Assembly (NCBI RefSeq): GCF_048771995.1
Contig: NC_133032.1
Location: 20,103,001 to 20,167,000, forward strand
Length of the DNA stretch: 64,000 nucleotides
From: Taeniopygia guttata
Lineage: Eukaryota > Chordata > Aves > Passeriformes > Estrildidae
Direction: 5' to 3'
A program made the translations under genes and the position numbers. Positions 10,901-25,900 of this stretch are shown here, piece after piece. Each line of letters begins with the position of its first letter. The first letter of the stretch is position 1. Under the pieces are notes generated by a model. The model made no database searches, was not told the origin of the DNA, and saw only the letters and a program-made list of their open reading frames with translations.

Positions 10901-13900
10901 AGTGACGCCCTAGGTAGGACTGGTTAGCTTTGTGTGTTCATTACCTTTGTTTTACCCACTTCATTCCACTGTATTCACACACACTTTGTTAGTGGAAAAG
11001 CCCGTGGCTGGAAATACCTGTGTGATCTGAATGTGTAGGTAACCAGAGGCTGAGAAAGTGTGGAAGCATCTGGATGGTACATAAAGCTCTCAGTGAGAGC
11101 TGAGGCTTCTTAGATTTTAATCTGACATCTGGATAATGTTATTCCTAATGCTCTTGCTATAACAGCAGTAGTTCTAATTCTCTGCTCACCCCGTGGTTGG
11201 TTACTAAATTATCAGAAGAATGTTCTGATAGTGGATGTGGTAGCATGAAAATGAGTGCACTAGCAAGAGGTTAAAATCAGGGTCCATTATACTAAACAAG
11301 AATAGCATTTTTGTAAAACCTCTTCTCCAGCTTAGTCTTTCAACTTCAATCTACTGTCTTCTGTTGTGTATAAGATGATAGTTTGTTTTAAAGGTGGGAA
11401 AATAAAAGCAATTGTTGGGTTTTTTTAATAGGTATTTATGATGATGATCCTGAAATTTTAACGTTGGATAGAGGAGAATTTGGTAAGTTTTTTAAATAAA
11501 TAAACATGACAACCCAAAGTACAATTTTTACATATTGAGCTTTTTTTGGTAGGCTTTTCTTACCTATCTTTACAAACACATGTTGAAAAATTATCTTCAG
11601 ATGAGAAAACAAACAACAAAAAAAATCCCCTTAATGCTTCCTGTTAAACACTAGCTAGCAAATCGGTCAATATCAATAAACAGCTTACATTAAGTTTTAG
11701 AGCTATTTTGTGAAGTCTGTAAAAGGAAATTATTTGAATTAAAATTTTGTTACTCCTTATTTATGGTTGCTGTTTCTCTTGTATAAAAATGCACTTGATA
11801 AAACTTTTCTAATATATTTTTTTTCTGTGAAACCCAGTCAATTGTGTGTAGTTCAAAACCAGAAGGTGATACCAGATACTAAAAACACAGCTAAGGAGAA
11901 CAAGATGTGGAAAGATCACAGTTTCAATGAGAATGAGGCTTTTTTTCTTTTTAAATTGCAACTAAGTTGTTTGTAACTAAGAGAGGCTAGAGTAAAAATA
12001 CGGGATTTTGTGTGATTTTTTCATCTGCATATTGAGTATGATTTCCTATGCACAAGATTGGATCTACATGCTGAATTAGTCTAGTAAATTGTTCCAATAG
12101 CAGACCCTCATGATCCTGAGATCTCCCTGAGGACACAGTCTTGCTTTGGTTAATTTATTTGCAGGGTTTACATATTCCTTAGTTGTCTTTTTTGTGAGGA
12201 TATTTTAATATAGGCGAATAAAGGTTACAAAATCCACTAGAAGAAAATTGAACAGGCTGAAAGCCAAGTAATTTAATAACTGCTTTTTGTGTATATTTTG
12301 TTGCTGTTTTCATTCATAAGCAAGATGATTTATGTTTCCCTTGACTTTTCTAGTAATTATATTAACTTGGATTTTTAAATTGCATTAGACGTGATTTCTT
12401 CATAAAAATACTGCCAGGTGAGACTCACTAAATACATAAAGTAATATAAAGAAATGGAAAATTCCAGTGGGTAAAAATCTTTTAGAATTTGTATTTTGTA
12501 ACTAGACTTACGCTGTCACACATTTCAGCTACAATAATCTGCAGACAGTACTTCTTAATTAATCGAACAGGTGCTGAGAGTCAGGGTGCTGATACCTTCT
12601 GAAATAGGATTTTTCTGCTCTTGCCTACAACACCATGAGTTATTGTGCCTGACATTAAATACTTAATACAGCTTTTGGGGACTACAGTATAGCAAAAATG
12701 TACATCCTAGATGTAACTACATTGCAGGTATGCGTGATTTACTTACAGTTTTCTTCTCTCCATCTAGATGCTGCTGTTAACTCAGGAGAACTGTGGTTTG
12801 TGAATTTTTATTCTCCTCGATGCTCCCACTGCCATGATTTAGCACCTACGGTATGTAAACCAAGTGAATGAACTCTGCAAATTCATTGGTTTTAATAGCA
12901 TAAAACTTAATAAAGTAGATTTTTACACTGAAGCTGAAACCAGAGACAACAATGCAAAATGCCAGAAATAAAACATGAGCTCATTGTTCATTACATCTTT
13001 CGAGCAAAATAGCCTCTTTTTTGACTTTTTTTTCAGTGGAGAGAATTTGCTAAGGAGCTGGATGGAGTAATACGCATTGGAGCTGTGAACTGTGGAGATA
13101 ACAGAATGCTGTGTCGAATTAAAGGGATTAACAGTTACCCCAGTCTGTACGTTTTCAAGACTGGAATGGTGAGTGATAAGACTTCAAGTGTTTTTGGAAT
13201 GAAATCTGGAGAAGTGTTTCTTTAATATTTGTTCAGTCATAGAGATTTTTTAATCAAGATCTTCCTTTTTAGTATATTATTTCTTTTAATAACAAATATA
13301 TAACATTTTCTTTACCTTAGTCAAATTATTTTACAAAGTTAACATCAAAAACTGTATTTGTTAATGTATATAATTTCTATATATACATATATAATTTGAA
13401 ATAAATGTTAATATATTTTTACAGTGGTTTTTCTGAATAATTTTTCTGTGCAACATCACTTCTGATTGGGCAGCTCCTGTCAGCAGAGGTGCTGTAGCAA
13501 AGCGACAAGTCTCCTTGAACAGTTTCTCTTACAGTGTTGTACAGGATGTTTCAACCACAAAACATAGTCTGTGGTTTTGAGTCTTAAAGAATATGACCAT
13601 ATACCTAAAGAAACTTGGAAATTCCTTCTGCAAGATTCCCTCCATGCTATCTGCATGATGTGTGTCACTCTTTATAGCTGCTTGTCAAGTCGTGTTGCTG
13701 GGTTGGTGTACAAAGTGCACTCGAATAGATGGGTACATTTTGACAATTACAAGTTTTAAGAGGTTGAATGCTAAATGGAGTGATGCAAGCAATTTTTATT
13801 TAAATAGAAATACAATCGTTAGGAGTTGGTGTTTCTAAGACTAAATTATCCTCATGTTGGAGCATTTGGAAAGAAATCACATTACAAAATTTAAATTGAG

Positions 13901-16900
13901 GTTAAATTTCAAACATTCTGATAGGGGAGGGAGAGAACAGTTAGGGTGGTAGTGGGGGCTGATCTTGCAGTTGCTTTAGTACTCTTAGAAGAACACAGAA
14001 GGTTTTGGGATGGGGTTATCTGCCTTATTTCTCTTCCTTAATTTTATAAACGTTACTCTTTGTCTTCTGTAGCAACCAGTGAAATATTATGGAGACAGGT
14101 CAAAAGAGAGCCTAAAGAACTTTGCCATGCAGTATGTTACAAGCAGAGTCACTGAGTTATGGGCAGGTAATGGTCACGTGTTTGGCTTGTGGGACTGTTG
14201 TTGAAATTGTTTTTACTATATAAAATATGGCAGAAACTGTGCATATGACTAAATCTGTCAACTATTGCCAAGTCTTCTTTTTGAGAATAAAAATAGTTCA
14301 TGTAATTTGCTAATACAAATATAAAACCTTGTTTCATGGTCGCATTTAACTAGTCGCAAACTGATGCAAATTGTTTCCTCTTAGGAAATTTTGTAAATGC
14401 TATTGAAACTTCATTTGCATCTGGCATTGGTTGGCTGATCACCTTCTGTGCAGAACGTGGGGGTAGGTATATTAAATACTTTTTAAATAATGTGACAAAA
14501 AAAGGACCTCTGTTAATAGCAGCATAATCCCTTTTTGCTGCTAAAAAGCATCTTAGGTCACCACAGTGTTTGGCCTGTGGGTCATTTAAGCTCTCTGTTA
14601 AAAGCAGTTCAACAAAAGGGACATTAATGGAAATATTATGTTATTGTGCTTCTGTAATGTCCTGTGAGTCATTCAAGCAGCACTGGAGTGTAACCCATGA
14701 GGAGGGGAAGTGGCAGAAAAGGTTTCTCCCTTCAGTTTCCAGCTCAGGTGACAGGTACTGCTGAGGCAAATGCCAGCTTCTCATGATAGCTGGGTAGCAG
14801 AAAGGCTGTACCTCCCCTTAAACCACCAATATTAAAATTCAGATGAATAAGTTCTAGGTTAGGTTTGCACACAATAATTGCCTCTTACCACTGGTTTCAC
14901 ATCAGAGTAGTTTTTGGTAGCTGTTTGTCCCTGGCTTTCTTGGGATCAGTACTGGATACAATATATGAGGTTACCTTGGTTAGCTGGTGGAGCTAAGTAA
15001 ATGCACTACACCTTTGATAAATAAAGATTTCTCAGCCTTATGAAGAGACCTTTGTTCTGAGAACTGAATAACCAGAGGTTAGTCTTGGATTTACATTTGT
15101 AAATAGCTTGACTTCAAGTTGCAGCCCTTTTGTTATTATGTTTTCAACTTCGTTTCAGTTAAGGAGAAGTTAATGCATCTTATTTTGTAAAAAAAAAAAA
15201 AAGTCTGTATCCAAAGGCAGCTATTCAAAGTCTGGATGGATAATTAAAGCATATGATATATTTATAGTAGTGAATTATTATTCATATCACAGAAAATTGA
15301 TATTTCTGTTGAAATATCATTCCAAGACTCTATATAGATAGTTGGATTTTTTTTAACAAATTTTAAAGGTTAGTATTTACAGTAAAGAAAATGGTAAAAT
15401 TGTTTAAATGAGAATTCTGTGTTGATGAAGCAAGAGAATGTTATTTGTGGGGGTCTTTTAACTTGGAGTAGACAGTCATTAAGTGCCGATTATTAAATAT
15501 CACAACTTCAGGAATACTGGATGAACAGCCAAGAAGCATGCCATTAGAAATGGTCATGTTTTCAGGGGAAAAAAAGGGGCAGTTCTAAGCAAGAGTAGGT
15601 TTAGTGCATTAATAAGGTGAAATTTTATATTTGTAAATAAAAAATGTTTGTTTTGCAGATTGCTTGAGTTACCAAACCCGCCTTAAGCTAGCTGGCATGT
15701 TGGTAAGCAGTGTTTCACTTTGAAAGCATTACCTGTTACATTTAAAACAAAATAACAGAAGTGAAAGCATCAAATTGTAACTAAAACTCTCACTGAGTTT
15801 AGTAGAACTAAGGTAACACGTGTTAACTTTTAGAAGAATTAAATACTTTGCCTGAGTAGTTTTTGAAATAACAAACTTTTTAAAGAATTTTATAAAATAA
15901 GGATTAATATTATGTAATAAATTAGAGTATTGTTTATTTTCATTTTCTAAGTATTATTTATAATTGCCTGTATTGGGATTTTCAAAAGTATTTCTGCACC
16001 TGAAATTTAAAAATACTTTTCTTTGGATTTGTTTTGTGTTGTGTTTTTTCCTAATTACAGGAAGGTCTTGTTAATGTGGGCTGGATGGACTGTGGCACCC
16101 AGGGTGAGCTTTGTGATAATTTAGATGTCTCATCTAGTACTACTGCATACTTTCCACCTGGAGCCACCATTAATAACAAAGAGAAAGGAGGTGTTTTGGT
16201 ATGACTTGCTTTCATTGTCTATTTAGATAAACAAAGTGATAACCATGCTAAAGGAATGTATAAATCATTTCCAGACTGATGATACACAACTGAAAAGATG
16301 CTTTCTCCTTTTCTCTTCTAAGCTGGTATGCTCTGCATGAGTTCATATCCCTGTGTCTGCTCAGGCAGTGATGCTGGAGGTGATTCCAGTTTGCAGGGGG
16401 AGTGAACACAGCCTGTGACTCTGCCTGGCTGCCTCCCCAGGAGCCTCCCTGAGCAGCTCTGGGAGGTCAGGGCTGGGAAGTGCTCTGTGGCTGGCCCAAG
16501 AGCTGCATCTAACGCTGCTGCCCAGCTGTCCTGGGCAAGCCTGGGAGTCTCTTCTCCCAAGTAAAAACTGATGGGACAAGAGGAAACGGTCTCAAGCTAG
16601 GGAGGTTTAGATTGAATATCAGCAAATCTTTCTTCAGCAGAAGGGTTTTGAGGCACTGGAACTGCCCGGAGGGATGTGGTTGAGTCAGTATCCCCTGGGG
16701 TAATTAAAAGACACGTGTAGACATTGCACTTGGGGACATGGTTTAGAGTAGTGAACTTGGCAGCTGGTTACAGCTTGGGCTCAATTATCTCAATGGTCTT
16801 TTCCACCCTAAATGATTCTATGATCTTTGATGTGCCCCTGATTTTTTATTCCAGAAATAATATACCCCAGGTATTACAAGTTTGAGAAATGCTACCCTGA

Positions 16901-19900
16901 CATGTGTGATAAAAGTACTCCTACGGTGTCTGTCAGTACAAATTTTACTGCTCAGTTCTATTCTAAAATTGTAGCCTACATTTGTATGGTAGTTTTAACT
17001 TCCCTAATTGATGGGAGACATTTCTGTTTGAAGCACGACTTGTTCCTTTATTGTCACTACTGTTACCTATATTTTTAAAAGGAGGAAAATAAATTGCAAC
17101 CTACCTACTTTAAACCTTTTAACTTACCAACTCAGTAACTGATTCATATTACTTGCAAAATTTTACAAGTTGAGGAAACCTAAATATCTACAGTTCAATT
17201 AAGGAAGGCTGTAAAACTAAATTGGAAATCTTGTAAACTTGATTGTTTGGTTTGGTGTGAAATTTGAATTTCATACTCTTTAGTCCCTGTCTTGACAAAA
17301 TACAATTTCTTGAGTTGAATATGGTAGGCAAGTGAGCTGAAAAGCAGTATTCTGAGAGTGATGTTTACATGTATAAAATTATACATGTAAAATTATACAT
17401 GTATAATTTATAAATTATATAAAATACAATTACATATAAAAAAGAAGTTGATAAAATAAAATATTAATATCATTCTCCATATGTATGAAGGGAACAAATC
17501 AGAATAAGTTCCCTGACACTGAGTAGTAATCAGGTTGAAGTTTGTAATTCCTTGTAATAAAGACAGTTAACTTTCCATCCTAGTTTCTTAACTCCTTGGA
17601 TGCCAGAGAAATATATCAGGAAGTAATGCAGCATCTCCCAGACTTTGAAATCATCTCTGCCACATCATTAGAGGTAAATGTTTTAAAATATGCTAAGATT
17701 TCTTCAAATAATATATTTTTATTGTTATTTTCTGTGTTTCTCAAATCCTGTTGACACAACAACTTAGTATTTAACTAAATATTACTTTTTAGCTGTACCT
17801 AAAAAAACTTAATGCTGTTTGTCTACATTTACTTCTCTTGTTTAGCAAAATAACAAAAGTAAGGGGAGGAGATTTTAAGGGAGTATAGGAAATCAAAGAA
17901 ATTGCCATTGCAACTCACTCTGCAGCTGCAATTTTCTAGTTACTTTTTGAATCAACTACACTATAGAGAATTTTGGTTTAAGTGTGTTTTGTTTGGTAAT
18001 TTAGAAAAGAAAAAGAAAATACTTGCCAATCCATGATAATTTATGTATGAACTGAAATGAAGTCTCAAAAGTGACTCATGCTTGGAGAAAAAACTGAAAA
18101 TAAACCTCTTTCCACACTTGTAGTTGCACACAGCATCATAATTTACAACAGGAAATCCACACAGAAACAACAACATTAGAGTGCAGCTTGTAGCCAGCTT
18201 GCTGTCAGATTTTTTTCCACTTGATTATGATGCAGTAAAAGGAAGTTTAGTGGAAGGACTACATGAAAGAATTTGTTTAGTGGAGGTCTTTTGGAGATGA
18301 ATAACTGGACATTTGCCTTTATAAAGCACTAAAGAATTTTACACCTTGTTGTAGTTGGGATTAATTGTTTGTGGTTCTGTTGGTTTGTTTTTTCCTGTGG
18401 TTTAAAGGACCGCCTGGCTCATCACCGGTGGCTGCTTTTCTTCCAGTTTGGGGAGGGGGATAAATCAAATGTGCAGGAATTTAAGAAACTTAAATTCCTA
18501 CTGAAAGATGAGCATATTCAGGTAAGAGTGCTCACTCATTTAATGTTAAATGCTGTTTACATTCTAAGATCAGGTCATGGTTTGTATTTTTATTAGCTGT
18601 TACCACCACATGGCACATCTGGTACTGGAAGAGATACACTATCATATATTAGATCTGCAGTAAAGCTTTTTATTTAAAGGAATCACTTAAATTTCCTGTA
18701 CATTTTGAATAATTTAAAAGTAGAGAGAGATTATCTTTTAAATCTGCTCTGTCATTGGAAACATTGCTGCAGATCCCATTCAGTTAATAATTATAAATTA
18801 ACATTCCAACATCAAATTTGTAAATGTAGAACTATATTTTAATTATTCAGAAAACCCTGTGATCATGTTGATTATTTACTTAATGAAAAGAAACCAAGTT
18901 AAAACTTTGCACTAAAGGCCTACAGATTGTATTATTCCATAAAGTGTGTATTTTTTTAAATTGTTGCTTTGACTAAAAGAATTTTAATGTTGCATTTATT
19001 TTAGGTATCTTCTTGCTTCCTTGCTGTTAGATTTGGAGGGGGGAAAAAGAGAATTCTTTAAGCTTTTATTCCAAATAAAAACTTAAAGAATTGGCCTTTA
19101 AATTTAAAATTGGCAAGGAATCATAATTATGTTCCTTGAACATCAATTTTTCTTAGTATCTCTGTTGTTTATAAAAAAGGCTATCAGTTTTTCATATTTA
19201 TACCTTTTTTTCTAACTTTTAGTCCCTTTCAAAATATATTAATTGATATAAATTAGGCTGACTTAATTAAAATGGCATTGCCTGTTAAATATAGGTTGGG
19301 AAGTTCGACTGTCTTTCCTCACCAACCATCTGCAACAAACTGTATGTTTATCAGCCTTGTTTAGCAGTCTTCAAAGGAAAAGGAACTGGAGATTATGAAA
19401 TTCATCATGGTAAGGGAAACTTTGGCAAGTCTAATTCATGATCTAATCCCTTTGAGATAACAAAATCTTTGGCAAACCACATTCTTTTTTCTCCAAAGAA
19501 TAGTTTTGTAGCTTTACTATTTGCTGTCTTTCCTCTGATCATAATGTAGCCTTACACAAACTATGTATAATTTCCTTTGGTTTTCTTTTTTCTATTTTTC
19601 CTGAGTAAGCAGTCATTAGATGCTGAGGGATGTCTTTTTTCTTTGCAGTCTGTTTCAACATCATTTACATAATGACATACAAATGAAATCTCTGAAGCTA
19701 ATCAGGACAGCTTCTCTTTGGATAGGATAAGCAAAGGACGTTGTAGGACACACCCTTCAGAGAGGCTTAACATGCTGCTTACACAGTGCAGCCAGTTTGA
19801 CAAACTTGGATTTGGTTTCATGTATCACTGCACTAAAACCAATTCCATGCTTTGTTAACTTCTGTCCAAGATATTGAGACTTTTACCACTTACTTTCATT

Positions 19901-22900
19901 TTCAACATCACAGTTTCCTTTCAGGAAAGGCTGGGACTATGTTCCTGTTTATTGCTGAAAAGAATCAGAAATGCTGGTTAAAGGAGAAGAGACCCTGAAG
20001 CTAAACTGTAGCTTGCAGGAACAGGTGTAGCTTGTATCCAGTATGTGGCACAAAGCAGTTCTGCAAGATGTTCTCATCTTTCAGCCTCTGAGGTACTAGA
20101 AACAACCTGCTAGGATTCAGTCAGAACCTCAGTGCTGTTATAAACAGGAAAAGTGTAAAGTTTTTCACTGTTTAGAAAAGATTAGACTTATCAAGGGGGA
20201 AGAGATGATCCCACACATCTAATGATAGGTATATGAGGAAAAGCCTTATATACTTCCTGTAATTTACATTGCTGCAGAGATGGGAAGGAGAGGTCACATC
20301 CATGCAGCATTTTTATAATGATGTGGATTACAGTGGAAGAGAAGTACATTGAACTTCAGTGCATACAGAGGTTTGTTTTTTTTTTTTTTTTTTTATGAAT
20401 GGTTTGGTTTTCTATTTAGAAAATAGATGGCATGTAGAACATTTACAAATAGCCATCTCACTCCAGTCTTTATGAGAAAATAATCCTCAAAAGAATCAGG
20501 CTTTTTTATATGCTATGTTGAAGGGCTTCAGCAGTTTAAAATCTAAGAACAGTAATAAATCTTGGTAAGTCATTGTGCAGTAACTTAAGAATTTCAGGTT
20601 AATCAAATCTGATTCTCAGACAAACTCATTTCTGCTGAAAAATACTTATACAAAGGTTATAAAGAGACTGGATCTTTGCCCAATGGAGCTGTGTGAGCAG
20701 GAATTTGTTACACCTAAAGCTGTGATTTATCAATATAATTCATTTTGCTTGAAATTTTTACCTTGTCAATCCCTTTGCTAAGTTAAGTGTATCTAGAATT
20801 GTACTTTTTAATTCCAACACAAGTAAGGTGGTAAAATGACCAATAATCCTGTCACAAGTCACAAAAGATTTCATCATTTTGTTTGACAAAAAAAACATTT
20901 TATCTTGGATAAAGCATTTATTTGGCTAACATTGGGTAACTGTCCGGTTTAATATTTAGCCACATACCAACTATCAGCTACAGTATGTCCTGCCTCTGTA
21001 GGTTTGGACAGTTTAACATTGTCCTCCTAAGGAAAAGCAAGTCAGTCCCTGCTAAATTTATTTAAGCAGGCTGTGTTTAAAGATTACACAAGGGATCTGA
21101 GAGACTCTATTGCTTTCAAGGAATTTTTTAATTACACTTCTCATGGGTAAAAATCGAATTTCGTTTCTACATTGTTCTTTGAAGGAAAGAAGATCTTATA
21201 TGACATTGTTGCATTTGCCAAAGAAAGTGTGAACTCCCATGTCATCACACTGGGACCTCAGAATTTTCCTGACAAAGATAAGGAACCATGGCTTGTGGAT
21301 TTCTTTGCACCGGTAAATATTTAATAACTACATATTCCTTCTTCTAAAATCTGTTCTGTAACTATGTAACAAGGTACAAAGGAGTAACTTGAAAGTGCCC
21401 TTCAGCATCATGAGAGGATGTTCTAATTTCTCATTCCCTGGCAGCTCTAGTTCCTAACTGGCTTTGTATTTAGTGGACTCTTGTCAAAGCAGTGGATTAT
21501 TAATCTCAAATATTCTCCTGAGAGCTACCTGTGGGAAAAGCAATTTCACTTACTTGCATTTTGTCTTCTAGTGGTGTCCTCCTTGTCGAGCTCTGTTACC
21601 AGAGCTAAGAAAAGCATCTAAACATCTTTATGGTCAGCTTAAATTTGGAACACTAGACTGTACTGTCCATGAAGGCCTTTGCAACATGGTAAGCTACGGG
21701 AACTAAAAATAAAGACATACAGATGTAATCCTTTCAAACAATATTATTTTCTTTGAACTGGGGGTAGGAGGATATGGGCAGACAATGTTTGTATGTTTGT
21801 TCTTTAACATTACTTTCCTAAAGGGCAGTAAACTGAACATGCACTTGTATCATCATTTTTTTCAAAGAAGTGAACTATATAACCACTACAGATGTTATTT
21901 ATGCAGAATACAGGTCAGATTTTATTCTAATTTCATAGTGTTACTGGAAGACTTCAGAAGTCTCAGAATTTAATAATTCTAGGGGCTGGGGTTAATGTCT
22001 GAAAATGCATGGAAAATGAGCAGAAAAGGACAAACTTTGTCAAGTTTTATTTAGATGTGTTTACCCACTGAGGAATTCAAATGACAGGATTCAACTGTTC
22101 AATGATAAACAATAGTTATTCATACAGTACAAACATTCCGTCTGAGAACTGGGAATAGTTTTAAAGCTAAGGTTTAGGAGGCCCGTGGATTAATCCCTGT
22201 ATTTGTGGAGCATGGCAAAAGAATTACTGGCTGGTTTTCAAATTGAGAATACACTATACCATCTCTGAATACAACTGGCATCTTCTCTCTACTGATTTGT
22301 TATGGTGTCAGATTCTCACCTGCGTGTAAGCCTGAGTACTTGTACTGTACAAACTGAACAGATGAGCAGCTTGAGCCACCAATACCAGTGACAGTTAGAG
22401 GCAAGTCCAAGAGCTTTAATCATTATATGCAATTTGTTATTGTCTGTTTTATCAGCATAACATTCGAGCTTACCCAACAACAGTTGTGTTCAATCAGTCT
22501 GATGTTCATGAGTATGAAGGACATCACTCTGCTGAGCAGATCTTGGAGTTTATAGAGGTATGTAAATGATAATGTTGGTTGCAGTCTTATTCTATGCAGT
22601 TCATACACAAGTATGTTCTTTAGTTGGAAGATTATAAGATTTTAATTATTTTTAATTAGACAAGGAAAATAAAGGTGAAAAAACTTTGAGCAAGAAAAGT
22701 GATCCAGCAACTGTCAGTCAGAGACTTGACAACTAATGGATTTATTTCCCTACTCTGTCACATAATTTCTTTGAGATCATTAGCAAACAAAGATCCCTTC
22801 CAATCTGTAAAATAATAGTAATAATTTCTGTCTTACGGAGAAGATAAAGGAACTAATATTACATCAGTTCCAAATTTTAAGGTGGAAAGGCTTTACGTAC

Positions 22901-25900
22901 ACACCTTGGTATAGGAGGGTGTTCACATTTTCGTCAATGAGATTGCTGCTGTCCACACTTTTCAGCTGTCCTTGAACTTCCTCAACTCACAGAACTACAA
23001 ATTACCTATATTGATCACTGTTGATATTTGAGTTCTGGCACCCAGCTTGGCTTCAGCATTCAGGTTCACTGTTATATCCACAGGCTCTTTTTCACTTTTA
23101 GAAGCAGCATTTCTCTCCAGGTAGGTCAGAAAAAGCAGCTACAAGAACACAGGCAGAAACACATGCAGGTGGATATTAGTCTTTCAGTTGGCAGCCAGAG
23201 GCCCACAGTGCACTATATGTATTCTTCTGCTTTCCAACTTAAATAGCATGGCTGAGTTTAATAACACCTGTTTCTGCCAGGTGAGCTGGATTTCTTGGTT
23301 GTTCTGCTTATTTTATTGAGAAAAGGCAGAAAACCTCCCTTTTGGAATCTGGGTGTACTTTTTTGACAGTTTTTGTCAACAAATTAGGCATATGATTTTT
23401 GGGTTGAAGGAATGTCTTTTGGTGCTTCCATGCCTTTCAGTGGTGTGGAGTCTTCCCTGCCAGAACAGCAAGAAAATTTCACAGAACATTCTCAAAATGT
23501 GGCACAGTCTGTTTGTACATGATGGCCCTAGAATGGGGGATATGCTGTGCAATGAGTTATGTCCATGAGCTGTCTTTATTTAGGATCTTAGGAATCCATC
23601 GGTGGTCTCCCTAACACCAGAGACGTTTGCTGAATTGGTTCAGAGAAGAAAACGAGAGGAGATCTGGATGGTGGATTTCTATGCTCCATGGTGTGGACCT
23701 TGTCAGGCTTTAATGCCAGAATGGAAGAAAATGGCCAGGGTAAATGACATTCAAACACTTTTATGCTTTTGTTCCTCTTCTGGGAAATTGCTGAGATGGG
23801 ACAACCACTTTCTTAAGAGAATTGTCATCTGAGAAAATTCAAGAGTCATTCAAGAGTCTTAATACTGCCACTAAAACAGGCAATTCCTACCTGACAGTTT
23901 TGTATTGTTTCTAATGCAAAGTTTTTATTTTGCTTTTTAAAAGCTTCAATACACTGATACTGTAGTCCAGTTTTTCATGTTGGTTACAAGTGTGTAAGGT
24001 CATTACAGTGTTCTCTCACTTGCAAAAGTAATATCACTGTACTGACAACCATTCCTGGAGGTGTTTACAGGAATTTGAACTAGAAAATTTGGGGGGGGAA
24101 TAAAAGGGCTTTGAAAACAAGTCAGTGACTTTGAGACGGGTAGAACTTGGTTAGGAATTATAGCCAGGATTTACTATTCTGTTGGAAGTCTGTGAAGTGT
24201 TAGTAGCTCTGTAGGACACGTTCAGAAATTGCCGGCTTCCCTGCCCATGCTGGGTAGTTTGGGCCTTGGCAACAAACAGAGTGTGTTCAGGACACAGGCA
24301 CACTGTGACACTGCCAGCACATCTGCACTGCACCAGGATTGGCACAATTACTGAGCTGTGATGGGGCACGGCACACAGGAACAGGGCATTCTTTGCACTA
24401 ATTAATCCCACTTCTGGGTGCCTTTGAGGTAAGGTAGGTGCCTTGTGAGCCCTGTGCCTGCAGCTTATACTAAATGTGTGCATGAAGGGAATGCACATGG
24501 GTAGCTGGCTCTGATATAAGTAATCTGTTTACAGGGAAGAAGAAAGCCTTGTGATAATCTTGGTCTGTTTTGTTGAGATTTTTCCTTCAACTAAGTTATT
24601 AAGACTTAAATTCTGAAGTATTATTGAAACTAATAGTATTGGTTAACATATTTGATGGTAGGTTTTCTTCTTTCTTTTTCAGATGTTAAATGGATTAATC
24701 AGTGTAGGCAGTGTGGATTGTCAAAAATATTATTCTTTCTGTCACCAAGAAAGTGTTCGGGGCTATCCTGAAATCAGACTCTTTCCTCAAAAATCAAACA
24801 CAGCTTATCAATATTAGTAAGTACATTGCTTCAGTCTGGGAAACATTCCATGATGTGAAAAAAGACAAATACACCTCTTCTGTTGTGTAGAAGAGGTTTA
24901 TCAACAGCTATTGTAATAGGCTGTTAGGATATTACTGTAGTGTATACCCTTGGCTTTGTTACTTCAAACTACTACTTTTATTTTGCCATTTCACTTCAGT
25001 AATTTCAAATGACAAAGGAATCTTAATTTTTATTTCTTCTTTCTTGTCTTGGTCTTCTAGTCCTTAATTTTGTAGGTTTTAATTCTATCTGTGAGACTTT
25101 TCATTTATTCAGATTTGAAAGCAGGGTAAAAATATATGCTAAAACATATGCATTTACATTCTTCATTTGATTATCACCACTCTTTAGAGTGGGTTGTTTG
25201 TAAGGATTTTTTCCCAGAATAATTCAAACTACTGTGCAACTGGCTTTTTGTTTTCTCTTTATCATTTTTATAGTAGCTACAATGGATGGCACAGAGATGC
25301 CTATTCACTCAGAGGCTGGGCATTGGGGTAAGTTACTGCACTCAACTTTGTTCACAAGCTGCTTGCTAGGATAAATACATATTTAAATACTATGTAAATC
25401 AAGAACTAGAAACACTTGGGTATATGTATTGCTTAATTTAAGATGTTCAAGTTTCTGCATCTTTTCACTTACTACTTTTAAAATTTGGAGAAATAGCATA
25501 CTCCTTGCTGTCCACCCATCTCCTGAAGACCATATTATTTTGTTTACCACATTTAAGAAGTTATTCTCCTATAGTACAAAGTGTGAAATAGGGATTTCCA
25601 GACTATTTATGTTCTTCATTTCAGAAGCTTTTCTTAAATGGAATTTGGATATTGTTTAAAGTTTTAGATGTATTACAACTGTTACTCTTCCTTTACACAG
25701 ATATTTACCACAGGTGTCTGTAGACCTCACTCCTCATAGTTTCACAGAAAAAGTTCTGAATGGGAAAGATCACTGGGTCATTGATTTCTATGCTCCTTGG
25801 TGTGGACCTTGCCAAAATTTTGCTCCTGAATTTGAGATGCTTGCAAGGGTATGTTTTTAGATGTATTGAATGCTTGTTATAATTGTAATGGTTAAAATCT

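Noticed and set aside
24151-24498. A 115-codon minus-strand ORF in a DNAJC10 intron
   Set aside because: No homology that I recognise, no splice sites in frame, and Cys/His-rich composition typical of chance frames.
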